Origin: Cheilinus undulatus | Lineage: Eukaryota; Chordata; Actinopteri; Labriformes; Labridae | NCBI RefSeq assembly: GCF_018320785.1 | Contig: NC_054881.1 | Location: 28,970,947-29,034,946, forward strand | Length of the DNA stretch: 64,000 nucleotides | Reading direction: 5' to 3' | In this document: positions 1 through 12,106 of the stretch, piece by piece | How positions within the stretch are numbered: the first letter of the stretch is position 1 | How the letters are laid out: each line of letters opens with the position of its first letter | Made by a program: the position numbers and the translations under genes | The notes under the pieces: model-generated | The model's database searches: none | Told to the model about the DNA's origin: nothing | The model's input: the letters and a program-made list of their open reading frames with translations, nothing else

Positions 1-1690
1 AAGAAATTCAAGCAGAAACTCACCAAAAACTCACAAGTTGAATGGATGCAAGAATAGTGAAGGTGATTTACAGAAGTGTTCCTATGTTAACATGTAACTT
101 TGCCTGTTAAGATGTTATTGATTAAAATAGCTTTTGATTTCAATAACTATGACCTCCTAATGTTGCAAATTCAATGAATGACCATTCACAGTTCTTTACA
201 TCCTATAAAATCTTTTAAAACTCTGTTTTGCATAATAATGTGGAATGGTGCATTTTGAGGTTTTTATTTTTAAAAAAATGGTTATCATGAAGTTTGTTCA
301 AAAACATTTGAATTATGCTCTAATGGCTGACTTGAAAAATATTCATTTGCATTAATATATAGGAAATTAAGAGAAAAATATAATTTCCATAATAATGTGG
401 GAAGTGGTGTAGGTACAAAATGACTGATTATAGATAAAGAAAGAGTTAATTATTAATTACTTAAACTTTATTCAAATTTATTTTTTACAATTTAAGTTGT
501 AAATAAACTTTCATTTCCAAAATGTGACCATCTGCTGTAAACATCCTGCTTCTGATCCCTCTGTATCGAGTATTGAATTAATCTGAATTCAGGTTTCAGG
601 TATCATTATTTAAGTATTGATCATCATTTAAGTATTGATGTGACTTTACAGTGCTCTTGCAGCCTGCCTCAAGTGGACACTCAAGGAACTGCAGTTTGTT
701 TCTTTACTAGTATATTTTAGCTTTTTTGGTCACTGTCTTTTCTCACTGCTGCAGTCTGTTACAAATAATTCTACATACCAAGTTTAAGAGAGACAGACGG
801 AAACTATTGCACTTTTGTGTCACCCACGCTCCTACTTAAGTTTTTGTTAGGCTAATAAATACCTCATGTAGTCATTTCTGTATTTCAAAAATATGATTTT
901 AAAATTTTTGCCTAGGATGGATCTTTCCTAGTAAAAAGGGAAGGTGCTCCAATTGCATTAAATTTAATAACAATGTGTTTGGTCCTAAATTATGGAATAA
1001 GGTAAAATATGACCTGTCATGCTCTACATAAATGTTAACTTCTTCTCAGAGGACATAAATCAACCAAGTTGCACAGCAGCCTTTCAAGTAGTAGTTTGGG
1101 ATATTCTGCTGTGGGCCAAAATGTTGGAGACGACATAAATTATCTCGTGTTCAGCAAATTCTGCTGCAATGTATGCACATTTCAAACGTCTTCATTTGTA
1201 TGCCTCTTCTTTTAGGTAAATAAAAAAAAATCATAAGTACTGCAGGTTTTTTTCTTACACAAAATGTGTCTTTATTTCTATCACAGAAGGAAAATAGGAA
1301 ACTATGATGGGACTTCACATAGACCAGTCCTGATTGCAGATGCAACAATAACATTACTTTTCCGTCTAGGAATCAAGCATCCCTCCAATAATACATCTGT
1401 TAGAGCTGCCTTACATCTTCGTCAGAGTTCTTGAAAAAGTTCAGCTTGTTCATGAATTTGTTGTTGACTCTAGCAGCCTGCTTCCTGAACCCGGCATGAT
1501 GCATTGACTCCTGTAGGAGTAAATCGACAGCATTGAGGCACACACTTCAGCAGACATCCAAAACCACAAGAAAAGTCTGAGGACTATCACATTGCTTTTT
1601 GCCTGACTGTCATGGTGAAAAGGCAGGCACTGACAGTGACATCTATCCTGTTTGATGACTGGGATGAATAACTTGTTTTTCAACACTTAC
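1..1690. other. AT-rich noncoding DNA, no gene seen
   Basis: Only short, compositionally random open frames are present. No transposon termini, RNA gene or conserved domain was recognised. If the candidate minus-strand promoter just to the right is real, this would be intron of a gene whose coding part lies beyond the left edge. That is inference only. Confidence 0.5.
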
Positions 1691-2660
1691 GAGGTTGTAA
1701 CTGGGAGAGAGGGAGAGCCAGAGACAAAGGGTTTCATGAAGAAAACTTCAAGAAAATTCAAAGCACATTCACTTACTGCAGATCAGCGTGGAAAATCAAC
1801 ACAGATGTCAAACGTCTACTCCCAGACTCAACGCCTGCTTGTTTTTTTCCGCTGACTCCCTTCCACAAATACCGTTTGATAAAGGGCCCAGCTCTGGCGC
1901 AACAAGTCCCTCATTCCAGCTGCGTCCCCGGTCTCACACCATAAAGGCGCACAAGTCAACGTCTCCTTTCGGAATAACGGTGCGCAGAGTGGAGTCAGGC
2001 ATCTGCTAATGCCATCAGACTTTATCTCAACCGAACGCTTTCTAGCCACGTCTACGTGGCAGGTACATTTTGATTATGTAAAGGTGCCCACAGCGCGTAA
2101 AGACGCGCCAATGTATGCCTGTGAAAAGAGTACTTTAAAGGGATTGGTCAGTGTCAGGATAAGATGTGAAATACTTACGGTGTGTTCTTTCCCTGTGAGA
2201 GCAGAAGGTACAGTTTAGCTTACTTCCTGACTGGTTCCTGGAGGTCCAACTCAACTTTAATTCAGGGTGCCTGAAATTCCTCCGACAGACAACTCCTTCA
2301 GACTTTGCCTGTGCAACTCTTCTGTCAAAGTCGCAGCGATGTAACACAAGACTCCAAATCCAAAGTACAGCCAGGTAACCCTTTCATTTTATGTCCGTGC
2401 AGACAAAGTGGTATCTCCTGCAATTTTTGTCCCTGATTAAGAAGTTTGTGTTTTTTTCCAGATGAAGTGGACTTGATGCGCTCACTGCGTCTCCGTGCCT
2501 CTCTGCGCTGGCGCGGCGGCTCCTCTAACCTCTCTCTCTCTCTCTCTCTCCTCGCTCTCTCTCTCTCTCTCTTGCTGGCCGACCGACTGCCACACACACT
2601 CTGCAGGAGAGCAGCTTTGTCTGCACATGACGTCACTCACGCAGAGACTGGACTAATAGA
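1691..2660 (-). promoter_or_regulatory. candidate promoter and 5' noncoding exons of a minus-strand gene
   Basis: CpG density is visibly higher at 1880-2120 and 2470-2660 than in the surrounding AT-rich DNA. A perfect palindromic cAMP response element, TGACGTCA, lies at 2628-2635. Read on the minus strand there are two textbook splice donors: GTAAGTATT with the exon ending at 2179, and GTAAGTGTT with the exon ending at 1691. A pyrimidine-rich acceptor precedes the second. No long open frame or known protein was found between them, so these would be 5' untranslated exons of a gene lying to the left of the window. A plus-strand reading, with an acceptor near 2461 followed at once by an ATG, was considered and is weaker. 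The call rests on composition and splice consensus only. Confidence 0.3.
2531..2574. repeat. (TC)n microsatellite
   Basis: Two TC runs separated by a short CTCG interruption, inside the CpG-richer promoter-like stretch. CT/GA tracts of this kind are common just upstream of vertebrate transcription starts. Confidence 0.9.
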
Positions 2661-2699
2661 CGCTGCAAAAAATGAGCTGTTTAAATAAGAAGTGTCAGT

Positions 2700-3500
2700 G
2701 AAACTTGCTGAACATCTTTCTTTGCTTGTGCAGAAACATTTTTTTGTCATAGTTGATACAGCATTTCAAAAGAGACAAAGAATATGAGGAAATTTACATG
2801 AAAACTACAGGATCTTTAATGCTTTCTTTCACTGCAGACAGAAACATCATTAGTAACAAGTGCATCTTTTTAGCACATTTCTCAGCATATATGTCATTCT
2901 GTCATTCAGGGCCTAGATGCCTCGTTACCACAGACTTTTCTTGTAGTGTTTGCAGTTGAGAGATTGTTCTCTTTCTCTCAGCGCTTAATTGGAAACACAT
3001 TTTTTTCAGTAACTTGTTAAGAGAAAGAGAGACAGGAAGGGAATGAGGGGTGGAGCGGAGCAGAGAGAGCGTGAGACTGACATCAGGAGACTCAAAGACA
3101 TTTTGTATTCTTTAACAATTAACCCTCCACATAATATATATCGGAAATATTTCCTTCTGTCTGCCGGTGCTGGTGGCCAAGTTAGATTTAAAGTCCCTCA
3201 CATGAAGTTCTCAGCTTGTGAGAAATTTGGTGAGGGACAGTTATGTCTGCACCATCTGTGAACACTTAGTGAGGTGTTTGTAGTGAACCAACCAGCGCAG
3301 CTGTGGATTGAAATGAAGTGTTAAAGCCACCATACATAGAACCTACATGGCTTAACATTTCTCATTTGTTAAGAGAATTTGGACATCATTAGCACTAAAA
3401 GTAATTTACAACCAGCTACCAAAGCAAAGTAATTTGTCTTCTTTTCCTCATACAAGAGCGAGAGCTTCGTCAATCGAGAGAGAGAGAGAGATCAAGTTAT
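2700..3500. other. intergenic, nothing recognised
   Basis: Low-complexity GA-rich spots occur at 3020-3075 and 3460-3492. No coding potential or transposon termini were recognised. Confidence 0.5.
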
Positions 3501-3526
3501 TGTTCTTTTTGAGTATATTTTGAAAT

Positions 3527-3618
3527 CAGCACTTTTACTTCTACTTAAGTAAGTTTTAACCAGAGAAACTGTACTTTTACTTGAGTATTATACTCTTGTA
3601 CTTTTTCCACCTCTGGAA
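3527..3618 (-). mobile_element. end fragment of a hAT-like nonautonomous element
   Basis: The stretch ends in CACCTCTG, preceded by iterated ACTTTTACTTGAGTA-type motifs. This layout matches the end of the complete hAT-like element at 15530-16576 and a very common fish repeat. Only one end is visible, so this is a truncated copy. Confidence 0.5.
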
Positions 3619-3689
3619 ACGACACAGTAGCACATGGAGAGAGAATGATTCCACATCACATCCCCAAACAGCTGTAGAACACAGCAAAA

Positions 3690-4680
3690 CACTGGGGTGT
3701 TAATATCTCAGGGTGGAACATTTCTGAGTTGATTTTAACTCCTAAACTGTATTTTTTTAACTCCATTCTGAGTTAAAAGGTATTTAGTGTTGGAGTTATT
3801 TGGCAGTGTTGAGACAAAAGTGTTAGTTGAACTCTGTAAAGAGTCAACTGACCTAAGCTTCATCCATTGTGATTTCAAATCTGGGGGGATATGAAGGTGA
3901 AGTTTCCCATCATGCCCTCAGGCAGAGTGTTGAAATTTGATTTATATGTATTTAGCTGTGTTTGGATGTGTCCTGTTGTACAGTCATCCCTCCTGGGGAT
4001 CTTTTGGTCATGCCTCTGGTGTATTGTCCATCCATCCATTTTCGATACCGCTTATCCTGTTGGGGTCACATGGACCCATCCCAGCTGTCACTGGGCGAGA
4101 GGTGGAGTACACCCTGGACTGGTCGCCAGTCAATCACAGAGCCGACATATATAGACAAACAACGAGGTACACTGACATTCACACCTACAGCCAATTTAGA
4201 GGCACCAATTAACCTAACAAGTGTGTTTTTCTGTGGTGGGAGGAAACTGAGTACCTGGAGAGAACCCACACGTGCATGGAAACTGCACAGGAAGGCCCTG
4301 ACCAGGAAGCAAACCAGGAACCTTCTTGCTGTGAGGCAACAGCTTTAACCCCTGCGCTGTCGTGCAGCCCTGCTGTATTGCCATTATTTTTAATTCGAGA
4401 CACATTTGCACCATGAGTGAGGTTATCCACTGAGTTTGAGTTTGACTTTAGAGCACATCCTTCATCAGTATGCATTGTCTTAACATCACATCTACTCTTT
4501 GCTTTGTTCTTTCCACAGGAGACCCTCTTAAGCACAGATTTTCAAGAGTAACTGCAGCTCTGTAATACTGTAAAGTTATAACACCTTTAAAAGTTTAGTT
4601 TAGCTATACAGTAGAGTAGACCAATATAGACGCTTAAAGTGTTAAATTTAACTCTGAGTCTGACTAATACTGTCAATTTG
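3690..4680. repeat. dispersed fish repeat pair flanking another repeat
   Basis: Both shoulders (about 3690-3850 and 4540-4680) are rich in GAGTTAA / TTAACTC and GTGTTAAATTT motifs, a pattern of abundant nonautonomous fish repeats. Between them lies a separate repeat at 4018-4380. The shoulders may be two ends of one element interrupted by the central repeat. Clean termini and target duplications were not found. Confidence 0.35.
4018..4380 (+). repeat. abundant fish dispersed repeat (LINE/SINE tail type)
   Basis: It contains the recognisable chain CCATCCATTTTC, ACCGCTTATCC, GGTCGCCAGTCAATC, CAATTTAGAGGCACC, AATTAACCTAACAAG, GGGAGGAAACTG and CTTCTTGCTGTGAGGC. Together these mark one of the commonest dispersed repeats in teleost genomes. 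Its open frames are a by-product of the repeat and do not represent a gene. The class is not settled from sequence alone. Confidence 0.75.
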
Positions 4681-5061
4681 CTGTATATTCAACTTAATTT
4701 TAGAGGTGTGACATCACCTGATCAGCCAGGTTGGAACTCTTTTCTCTTATTCTTGCCAGTGAGGAAACATGATATTTTACTGCTATCTCCTCAGTATCTA
4801 CTCAGTACCCAGTGCTTAAAGTAAATTTTAAACTTTAAACCAATTTCTGCTACTTTAAGAATCCCCTTTCACCCCTCTTTCAACTTATTTATGGCATTTT
4901 TAACTCATTTTGATTTTGTAAAAATAAGAAGCGGATTTACATTTTAAAGAAGGTTATATACTATGGCAGTTTAAACCTATTTGTTAAACAAAATAAATAC
5001 TTAAAATTTGGTTATCACAGCTTAACTTTACTGTGCACCACGATTTTGCTGACCCCCATTT

Positions 5062-5360
5062 CAGTTAAGTCATACTTTATTAATCCCTGAAGGGAAATTC
5101 ACAGCTTACATCCTCCCTTGTGGGCAGCCCTGTCTGCAACTGATACGCAATATGGCAGGTGCGATCCTTGATCTCTTTTTGTGCCAGGGCGATTTCAGGG
5201 GCAGCCTGTTCTGTAATTTCCTGAAGATCTCAGGAGTATATGCAAAAATGGCCATGTATTGTAAAACATGTTTTGTCTCTTGTAATGCCAGGCACTGCTG
5301 AAGGAGACATGGACACACAACCCAACAACGGGGAAATCTGTGGAGAATCAACAGGACACT
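5062..5360 (-). mobile_element. possible LINE 3'-end fragment
   Basis: At 5066-5100 the sequence reads as the inverse of the TTTCCCTTCAGGGATTAATAAAGT tail type that closes many fish RTE-type LINEs; a plus-strand example of the same tail lies at 37115-37140. The body to the right is too decayed to show reverse transcriptase motifs. Confidence 0.35.
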
Positions 5361-5702
5361 TGTTTGACCACTTTGCTACATTAGTCTTGTTGTGATTGAA
5401 GCCCCACCATTTGACACAAGTTTAACGGGCCAAATTTAAACTGTGGTGCCCCACAAAGTAAATATCTGCAGTCTGTCAAGAGAGAATCCCAGCTACTGTG
5501 CAAGAGAGGGACTTGGGCATACATGGCTGCAGCCAGACTAAAACTATGCTTGTTTAATTGTAGTGTGATTAATATTAAATGCTTTGCAAGTTGTAGATAA
5601 ACTTTTCATTAATTCTGCAAGAAGTATATATCATATCATGCATACATAGGCTAGTTCTAGTCATATTACAAATTATAATATCACTTTCATGAGTGAATAT
5701 TT

Positions 5703-5910
5703 GCCGCTTTACCTGAGCAGGTAGAGTTGGTTGTCTCTCAAGAGGAAGGTCACTGGTATGCAAATATGTATGGATGTATAATTAGTATAGTTACTGAAGG
5801 ACACTTTACAAAGCAGCCATCAATGTGTGACTGGGAGTGAATGTGTAAATATGGCCAGCAGCGTTAAAAGCACTTTGAGTGGTCAGACAACTAACCTTGT
5901 TTTATAAAAA
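5703..5910 (+). repeat. dispersed repeat with tRNA-like head and AAGCACTTTGAGTGG tail
   Basis: A head with GAGCAGGTAGAG, then GAAGGTCACTGG, GAAGGACACTTT, TGAATGTGTAAAT and the tail AAGCACTTTGAGTGGTCAG is typical of a common fish repeat. A related copy in reverse orientation lies at 48620-48775. It is diverged and short. Confidence 0.55.
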
Positions 5911-7700
5911 AACATTTGCATTATTTGAATGTTATTCTGTCATGTTTTTAAGGTGATGAGGATGCAATGATATATACCCTTGTATTAATCTCTCAATGAG
6001 CTGTTACAGAATAATAATAACAGACCAATTAGGGTTGGGGGGGGCTAGCTGCCAAATACAGCTCTTTTTGGGGATGAAAATCCTTTTTCTTTTGCTTGAC
6101 AATGCAACTTTTTTATATTGAAACACTCTGCAAGCCTAAATATCAGTGCTGGGGAAGTAGAGGCTCAGAGGGTTATCAGCAAGGCCCTTTTCTGAGCTTC
6201 CCATCACTGTTTTGGCATGGTTGAGGTTTGTACTTGACCCTGTCCTGACAGATATCTCTGATGTTTGCTTAAGGATTTTTCCAAAATATCAGCACGTTGT
6301 GCCAGCTCATTATCTCTACCTGAATCATGTTCTCCCAAATCCCCTTCCTCTGTATCACATCTTTAATCTTGCGCTGCACAATTACATGTTTCCCTACTAC
6401 AGCACCTCTTGACACTTACAAACGTGCAGTGGGTGGATTACAGTAATTTAGTGTTACAGACATTGTACGTCTTAAATGGAATGCTTGGAGCAAAACAGTT
6501 GTAATAGCTTGTTGTGAAAAAATAAAGGTGTTCAACTTTTGCTTGCAAGCTAGTATGCAAGCACTGCTCCCGGACTCCCTGACACTACTCCCCTATTACT
6601 TCAGTCCAAAGCTAAATTACTTGTGGCTCAGGTGGGTAAGACATTTTAAACGTTTTAAAAGGAGAAATCTATTCCTTAAAACCCTCCTTTAGAACCTGCT
6701 TATCTATGATTATGTGCCGATACTTAAGGAAGGATCTACAAGAGCACTGGGGGAAGAAGTGCAACAGATTTTTGATCTCTAGTTACTGTATTCTGTATTT
6801 AAATGTGAAGATATGAACTAGCAGACTGATGGGAACAGGAGGAGGGAGGAGAATTGCATGCTGAAAACAAACCAACAGCAGTAGGGAGGACAGCCAGTTT
6901 AAAGTTTGGCTGCAGCAAGATGATTGGTTCCTAGTGATCAACCCACTGTAAGTCTGGTTGGTTTGGTCCTGCAGAGTAAATGATCAGTTAAAGCAGGAAG
7001 GAAAAGAGAGTGAGCAATATGCATATAACAGACTTAGCTTCTTTTAGCTAAATGCCTACCTGATCTGGTAGAAGTTTCCAGTGATGTAAGGCTGTTATTT
7101 GGTAGTCAGCTTTGGTCAGAGTCACATTTGAGGCTGAATTTTGGCCTTTTAAAAAAGTTCTTAACCAGCTCCACTTCCAAACTTTTCAGCCCATAGCACC
7201 TTTTTGTGTTTGTTTGTGTGTGTTTGTTTGTTTGTTTTCTCATGCATGCTTTTGGAAGAGAGATGTAGAGAGAATTTTAACAAATATGCATCCAAAATAA
7301 ATAGTCTTCTCCAGCCGAACAACACATGCATCCCACTCAACAGGTACTTAAGTAAACACAATCCACAATAGTTGTTTTCAGTGTCACACCCACAGAATTG
7401 GGCAGCATCTGGTAGCATTTACTGAGGTGTTTGTAGAAAACAAACCAATATAATTGTTGGACTGGACAGGACAGGAAAAGTAGAGATATAAAACGTGTAT
7501 TTCTGAATACCTTTTTATTCTACCCACACATCCTGTACATTCCTGGCTTTGTGAAAATGTTTTCTGCAACATTTAAAACAAATAGTTGAAGAAAATTATT
7601 GGTGTCTTGGCATGAGAATACATATGTTTTTTGTCAGTCTGTACAGGGAAAATTTAATTTACCTATCTTTCCGTCAGACTGATGCTTACTGAGATAATAA
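5911..7700. other. intergenic, nothing recognised
   Basis: AT-rich with scattered short open frames and a TTTG-type simple run near 7210-7240. No gene or complete repeat was identified. Confidence 0.5.
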
Positions 7701-7708
7701 TAATAATA

Positions 7709-7710
<2 letters not shown>

Positions 7711-7740
<30 letters not shown>
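7711..7740. repeat. (AAAT)n microsatellite
   Basis: A run of AAAT units preceded by an ATA-rich stretch from 7695. It adjoins the dispersed repeat to its right. Confidence 0.9.
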
Positions 7741-7741
<1 letters not shown>

Positions 7742-8375
7742 ACATTTCATTTATAACACACTTTACATTTAGAACAAACCTCAAAGTGCAAAAAATAGGT
7801 GCATAAGAGTAAAAGCCTTAAATAGGAATAAAAGCGGGTTAAAAAAATCTGAAAATTAACAGTATAAAACAGGAATAAAAACAGTTTAAAAAAACAGCAG
7901 TCTGCTAAATCCAAGGTCCAAGAGGGAGGCATCTAGAGGCAGAGTGGCCAATGTCTGCTAGTTGAGGAATGCTCTTTGAAAGAGGAAGGTTTTAAACTGT
8001 TTTTCTGAATGATTCGACTGTCTGTGGGGCTTTTATGTGGTCAGAGAGGGTGTTCCAGAGGCGGGGTGTGGAGAAGCAGAAGGCACGGTCTCCCATCATG
8101 CGGAGCTTAGTTCTGGGTGTGAGGAGGCAGTTTGAGTTCCTGGATCGGAGGTGTCTGGAGGTGGTTTGGGGGGTTAACAGTTCTTTGAGATAAGATGGGG
8201 CATTGCCATAGATGCACTGGTGGGTGAGGAGGGAGATTTTGTATTGAATTCTGAAATGGATGGGAAGCCAGTGAAGGGATTGCGGGATTGGTGTGAGTGT
8301 TCAAATTTACGCACCCTCATCAGGATCATATTTGAGCTTTTGAAGGCTGAGCCGGAAGGCAAAGCTTTTGATTTA
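7742..8375 (+). repeat. unclassified dispersed fish repeat
   Basis: It begins with a CATTTCATTTATAACACAC-type start and contains GGTGTTCCAGAGGCGGGG, a GCAGAAGGC / CGGTCTCCC stretch, a GCACTGGTGGGTGAGG block and GGGAAGCCAGTGAAGGG, in the order typical of a widespread teleost repeat. It has no intact open frame. It abuts the Rex3-like LINE tail directly, so one may have inserted next to the other. Confidence 0.5.
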
Positions 8376-8384
8376 CCTCTAGAT

Positions 8385-8870
8385 CTTTGCTCCAATCCTC
8401 ATCTATGCTCATGAGCTGTGGGTTATGACTGAAAGAATGCAACTGCAGGTTCAATCAGTCAAAATGAGACTCCTCTGGGCTTAGCCTTAGAGATGAGGTG
8501 AGGAGCTCAGACATCCAGAGGGATCTTGAAGTAGAGCCGCTGCTCCTTCACATTGAAAGGAGCCAGTTGAGGTGGTTGATTTGATCAGGATGCCTCCTTG
8601 TTGCCTACCTCTGGAGGTCTTCCGGGCACATCCAACTAAGAGGAGACCTCAGGGTAGACTCAAAATACTCTGAAGGGATTTTACATATATATATATATAT
8701 CCCATCTGGCCTGGGACTACCTCAGAATCCCACAGGAGGAGCTGGAAAACATTGCTGAGGGGAGTGATTTCTAGGTAGGCTTGCTTCACCCGCTGCCACT
8801 GAGACCTGATCCTGGATAAGTGGGAGAAGACAGACAGATGGATGGATGGATGGATGGATGGATGGCTAGA
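8385..8870 (+). mobile_element. Rex3-like (RTE clade) LINE 3' remnant
   Basis: Translated in shifting plus frames, the stretch follows the C-terminal region of fish RTE/Rex3 polyproteins. Recognisable pieces are GAGCTGTGGGTTATGACTG, the GAGCCGCTGCTCCTTCACAT block and GCCTGGGACTACCTCAGAATC. It ends in seven GATG units (8837-8864); Rex3 copies are known for GATG tails. The copy is 5' truncated, has several frameshifts and an internal (AT)n insertion at 8681-8700, and is dead. Confidence 0.75.
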
Positions 8871-10716
8871 TTATCAGCGTATTGGCTTTTAGATCCATTA
8901 TTATAATGCTGATGATGTCTGGAATATCTCTTAGACTTTTTACTTTTCCTTTTCTTTCCATTTCTTTTCTCTTTGTGTGGGAAATATCTCAACACTTGAT
9001 TGCCATTTCATGAAATTACAAACAAGCTAAATTTATTTAAACAGCTAAATAGCTAAATTTATTAACCTTGTCTAAAACAAAAAATGTTTCAACAAAACAG
9101 TGAAGATTAAGCTTAGCTGACATGAGTATGCAGTTCTAAAGTGTATCCTTGCATATTAGCTAGCATGAAGACTAGTTTCTTTATGTTCCCGATTGACATT
9201 GAATTTTAAAATAGGCTATCCAAAATAGTAGTTCCTCACACTTGAAAATAAATGTGTTTACAACAAAGTTGTTCAGTTCCGAAGGCAATGAAAGTTATTT
9301 ATCTGTTTAACATGAGCATACTCATTATTTGTTACAGTCTAACTTGCTTTGAAAGCTTTCCTGAAGCTTTGCATGTGTCTATGTGTGCCTGTGTGATGCA
9401 GATAAGGCAGCAGTGTAGTTTTAATTTCTGTAAAGATCCTCCTGGTTCCTAAGCATCATCTTCCCTATCCCCTACACCAGCTTTACATTTTAAAGTGGCA
9501 TAAACTAAAAAGAGGAAGATAGAAAAATAATTAAAGGTTTGGCATATAGCAGCGAGAAAAACATGGGGAATCACAGGGGTCTTAAAACAGAGTAACATTT
9601 CAGTAGTGGAGCCAAATTGAAAGAAAACAAGGGGTTAGGCGGGGTGAAATAGAGGAAATGGAAGAGAAAAAGTAGATCGAGGCAGGGAGAGAAGGCTACA
9701 TAAACAGCCTGGGGGCAAGGAGATGAATTGCATCACAAAGTAAACAAAACTAATAAGCTGGAGTGTTAAAGGGGGTGATTGGCTTTGATTTTAGTGGGTA
9801 TAATATGCTTGAATTTAAAACAAAAGGAAAAAAGCCAGAAAATGATAAAAGATATAATGTTTTAATGGACATGCTACACATGGAGAAATGTTTATAGGGA
9901 CAAAAACAAATATCTAGACTATTTCATTCATCTTCATCTCTCATGCAGCAGCCATTTGTAATTTCATGCATGATTTCAAATCAAGGCCAAATGGCCCATG
10001 CAGGGTTTCAACAATACTTTATTATGCTTCATTATTCGGGTACTTAGCAACATAATGGCTAATACGCAAATGTTGACAGATGACTTCCTGGCCATGTAGA
10101 TAAAGTAGATCAAAAACTATTTAACATATACAAACGGAACCTGTCCCTGTGCTAAGTTTAGCCTACCTCAGGTTCTCTGTTTTCTGCTCTCATCTCTTTA
10201 TTTCACTTCTCTGACTCATGCATTTTATTGCCGCGATTCCAATCTGACAGTCTAAATTACACACACCAGATGCACATGATGACAGTCAGACTGTGTAACA
10301 GTGTAAGTGTGTATTCCCGCCAGCCTCTCACCCTCTAATCTCTCCCTGTTATTGTTACAGCACAGAAGACTTATGAGATGGAGATGGCAGATTAACCATG
10401 GTGACTTCCTCTGCTTCAGGTGGTGACACATGGTAATGGCTGCTCTCTGTCGTTAACTGTCTATGCTGCTGATGAAGTGCTGCTCTGTAATGGACTCTTG
10501 TTTACTGGCTCATAGGCTCCCTCGCAATTACTGGGTCTAAACCACAATGTGTTGTTGTCGTTTCCAGGCTTTTATTGCAAAAAGATTTATACTTATAAAA
10601 GGCAGGGTGACATGCCATGCCCATTTAGGTTTTTGCACTAAAAGATACTTACATGAAATGTAGATGGATGGATAAAACCCAAAAGGTAGGGTTACTAAAT
10701 GGCTGTCAGTTTCAGA
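8871..10716. other. intergenic, nothing recognised
   Basis: AT-rich single-copy-looking DNA. Purine-rich patches lie at 9600-9700. No coding region, RNA gene or transposon ends were recognised. Confidence 0.5.
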
Positions 10717-10718
10717 CC

Positions 10719-10749
<31 letters not shown>
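10717..10749. repeat. poly-C run joined to (CA)n
   Basis: About 19 consecutive C residues run into a CA dinucleotide tract. Homopolymer length here may be affected by sequencing. Confidence 0.9.
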
Positions 10750-10988
10750 CATTGTTTTACTTTTTTTATCTTTTACAGTTGAAATAAACCTTTGACCTAA
10801 CAAGAGGAAAAGTAAAGTATTTCTGTAGTTTGGCATGCTAAATGCAAACTTAACATTCTTATCTTGATTGAGGCTGCTTTTTTTCACATCAATTTTCAAA
10901 ATACGGCACTTTAACGGTGCAATTTTCCTTTCTAACAATCAATGGTCAATCATGACATAGCATATTGGCATCAAACTCAGTGATAAAC

Positions 10989-11543
10989 TAACCTTACACG
11001 GCAGATGGATGTGTTTCACACATCCATCTGGGAAAGCTTCAATAGGAAACGTTTGAGAAAAGGCAGAGGCTTTGAAAAAAACTCAGAGTGTGATTGGGTG
11101 AAAGTTCTGTCTGTCACATCTCTATGGGCCAATCAGAGCAACAAAACGTGACGTAGCCGCTATAGCTGCATGTGCGCAGCTACTGAGGAATAACGCGAAA
11201 CATGGCAACTATAGACATGTAAGTACTTGTCTTTTGTCATTTTTGAAAAGAAAACAACTCACTGCTGTTCTTTGTTCTTCTTTGAATGAGGAAATGTTGT
11301 CAAGTTCTGATAAAACTGGCACTTTAGCAGCATCCATGCTAATCTCTTCCTCCATAACTGCACCAGCTCTTGCTGCTGATTGTTTACATCACGACTCTGC
11401 TGCACCTGAAAGTACTGCCCCTCGTCGCTGATTGGTCCTGTCACTTTCTTACCGGGCCACAGCGGTTCAGATGGGAGCTTTGCAAGATAGATTTGCCAGT
11501 GAAAAACAAGGAAACAGGCGTATCCATCTGCTTTGCAAGGTTA
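10989..11543. mobile_element. 555-bp MITE with TAACCTT inverted ends, copy 1
   Basis: The element starts TAACCTTACACGGCAGATGG and its other end, read inverted, starts TAACCTTGCAAAGCAGATGG. The flanks carry a 9-bp target duplication with one mismatch (GTGATAAAC at 10980-10988, GTGATAGAC at 11544-11552). It has no transposase frame, so it is nonautonomous. A second copy at 52913-53472 aligns along nearly its full length. A 9-bp duplication suggests a Mutator-like or Merlin-like mover, but the superfamily is not proven. Confidence 0.8.
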
Positions 11544-12070
11544 GTGATAGACATCATGAGGGCTCAAAAAATATTTGCCTAAAATATCTCAATCACCCCC
11601 TTGTAGCTGGCTGCAGTACAGGTGATAAAGACTGCTCTCACTGTTAAAAGCAAAAGGTTTCATTAATTGGTTTTGGATGGAATTAACTATGTCTTTTACA
11701 AGAATATGTTTGTTAGACAAAAATAAAGATTTTATATGCTTTTATTTTATTGCAATAGTTTATAATATGCTGCAATTATTCTAGTATTCAATAGTGCATT
11801 GAAAGTTTGTGCAAATGGAGTCGATGACCCCTGATCAACTCAACTAAACTGTATTAAATGAAGTGTCAAAATAGTCTGCAGAGGTTCAATGTTTAAAACA
11901 GAGAAAAAATGCAATATAATTTCCTCTATTTTTTTTTGTGCACCCTCGGTTTTGGGTTGCATGACCCTCCTGATGAAGCACTTCTCAATACACTATCATT
12001 CATATAAACTGTGTTTACACTCACATTTATACAAACAAACAAATGCTGTCATGCAAGCAGGGTAGTACTG

Positions 12071-12106
12071 ACACACACACACACACACACCCACACACAC
12101 ACACAC
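12071..12106. repeat. (AC)n microsatellite
   Basis: An AC dinucleotide run broken by single extra C residues. Confidence 0.9.

Noticed and set aside
2325-2636. Arg/Glu-rich minus-strand open frame of 103 codons
   Set aside because: The RERE-type run is the translation of the TC microsatellite; no domain is present.
3962-4348. 128-codon plus-strand open frame
   Set aside because: It lies wholly in a common fish dispersed repeat.
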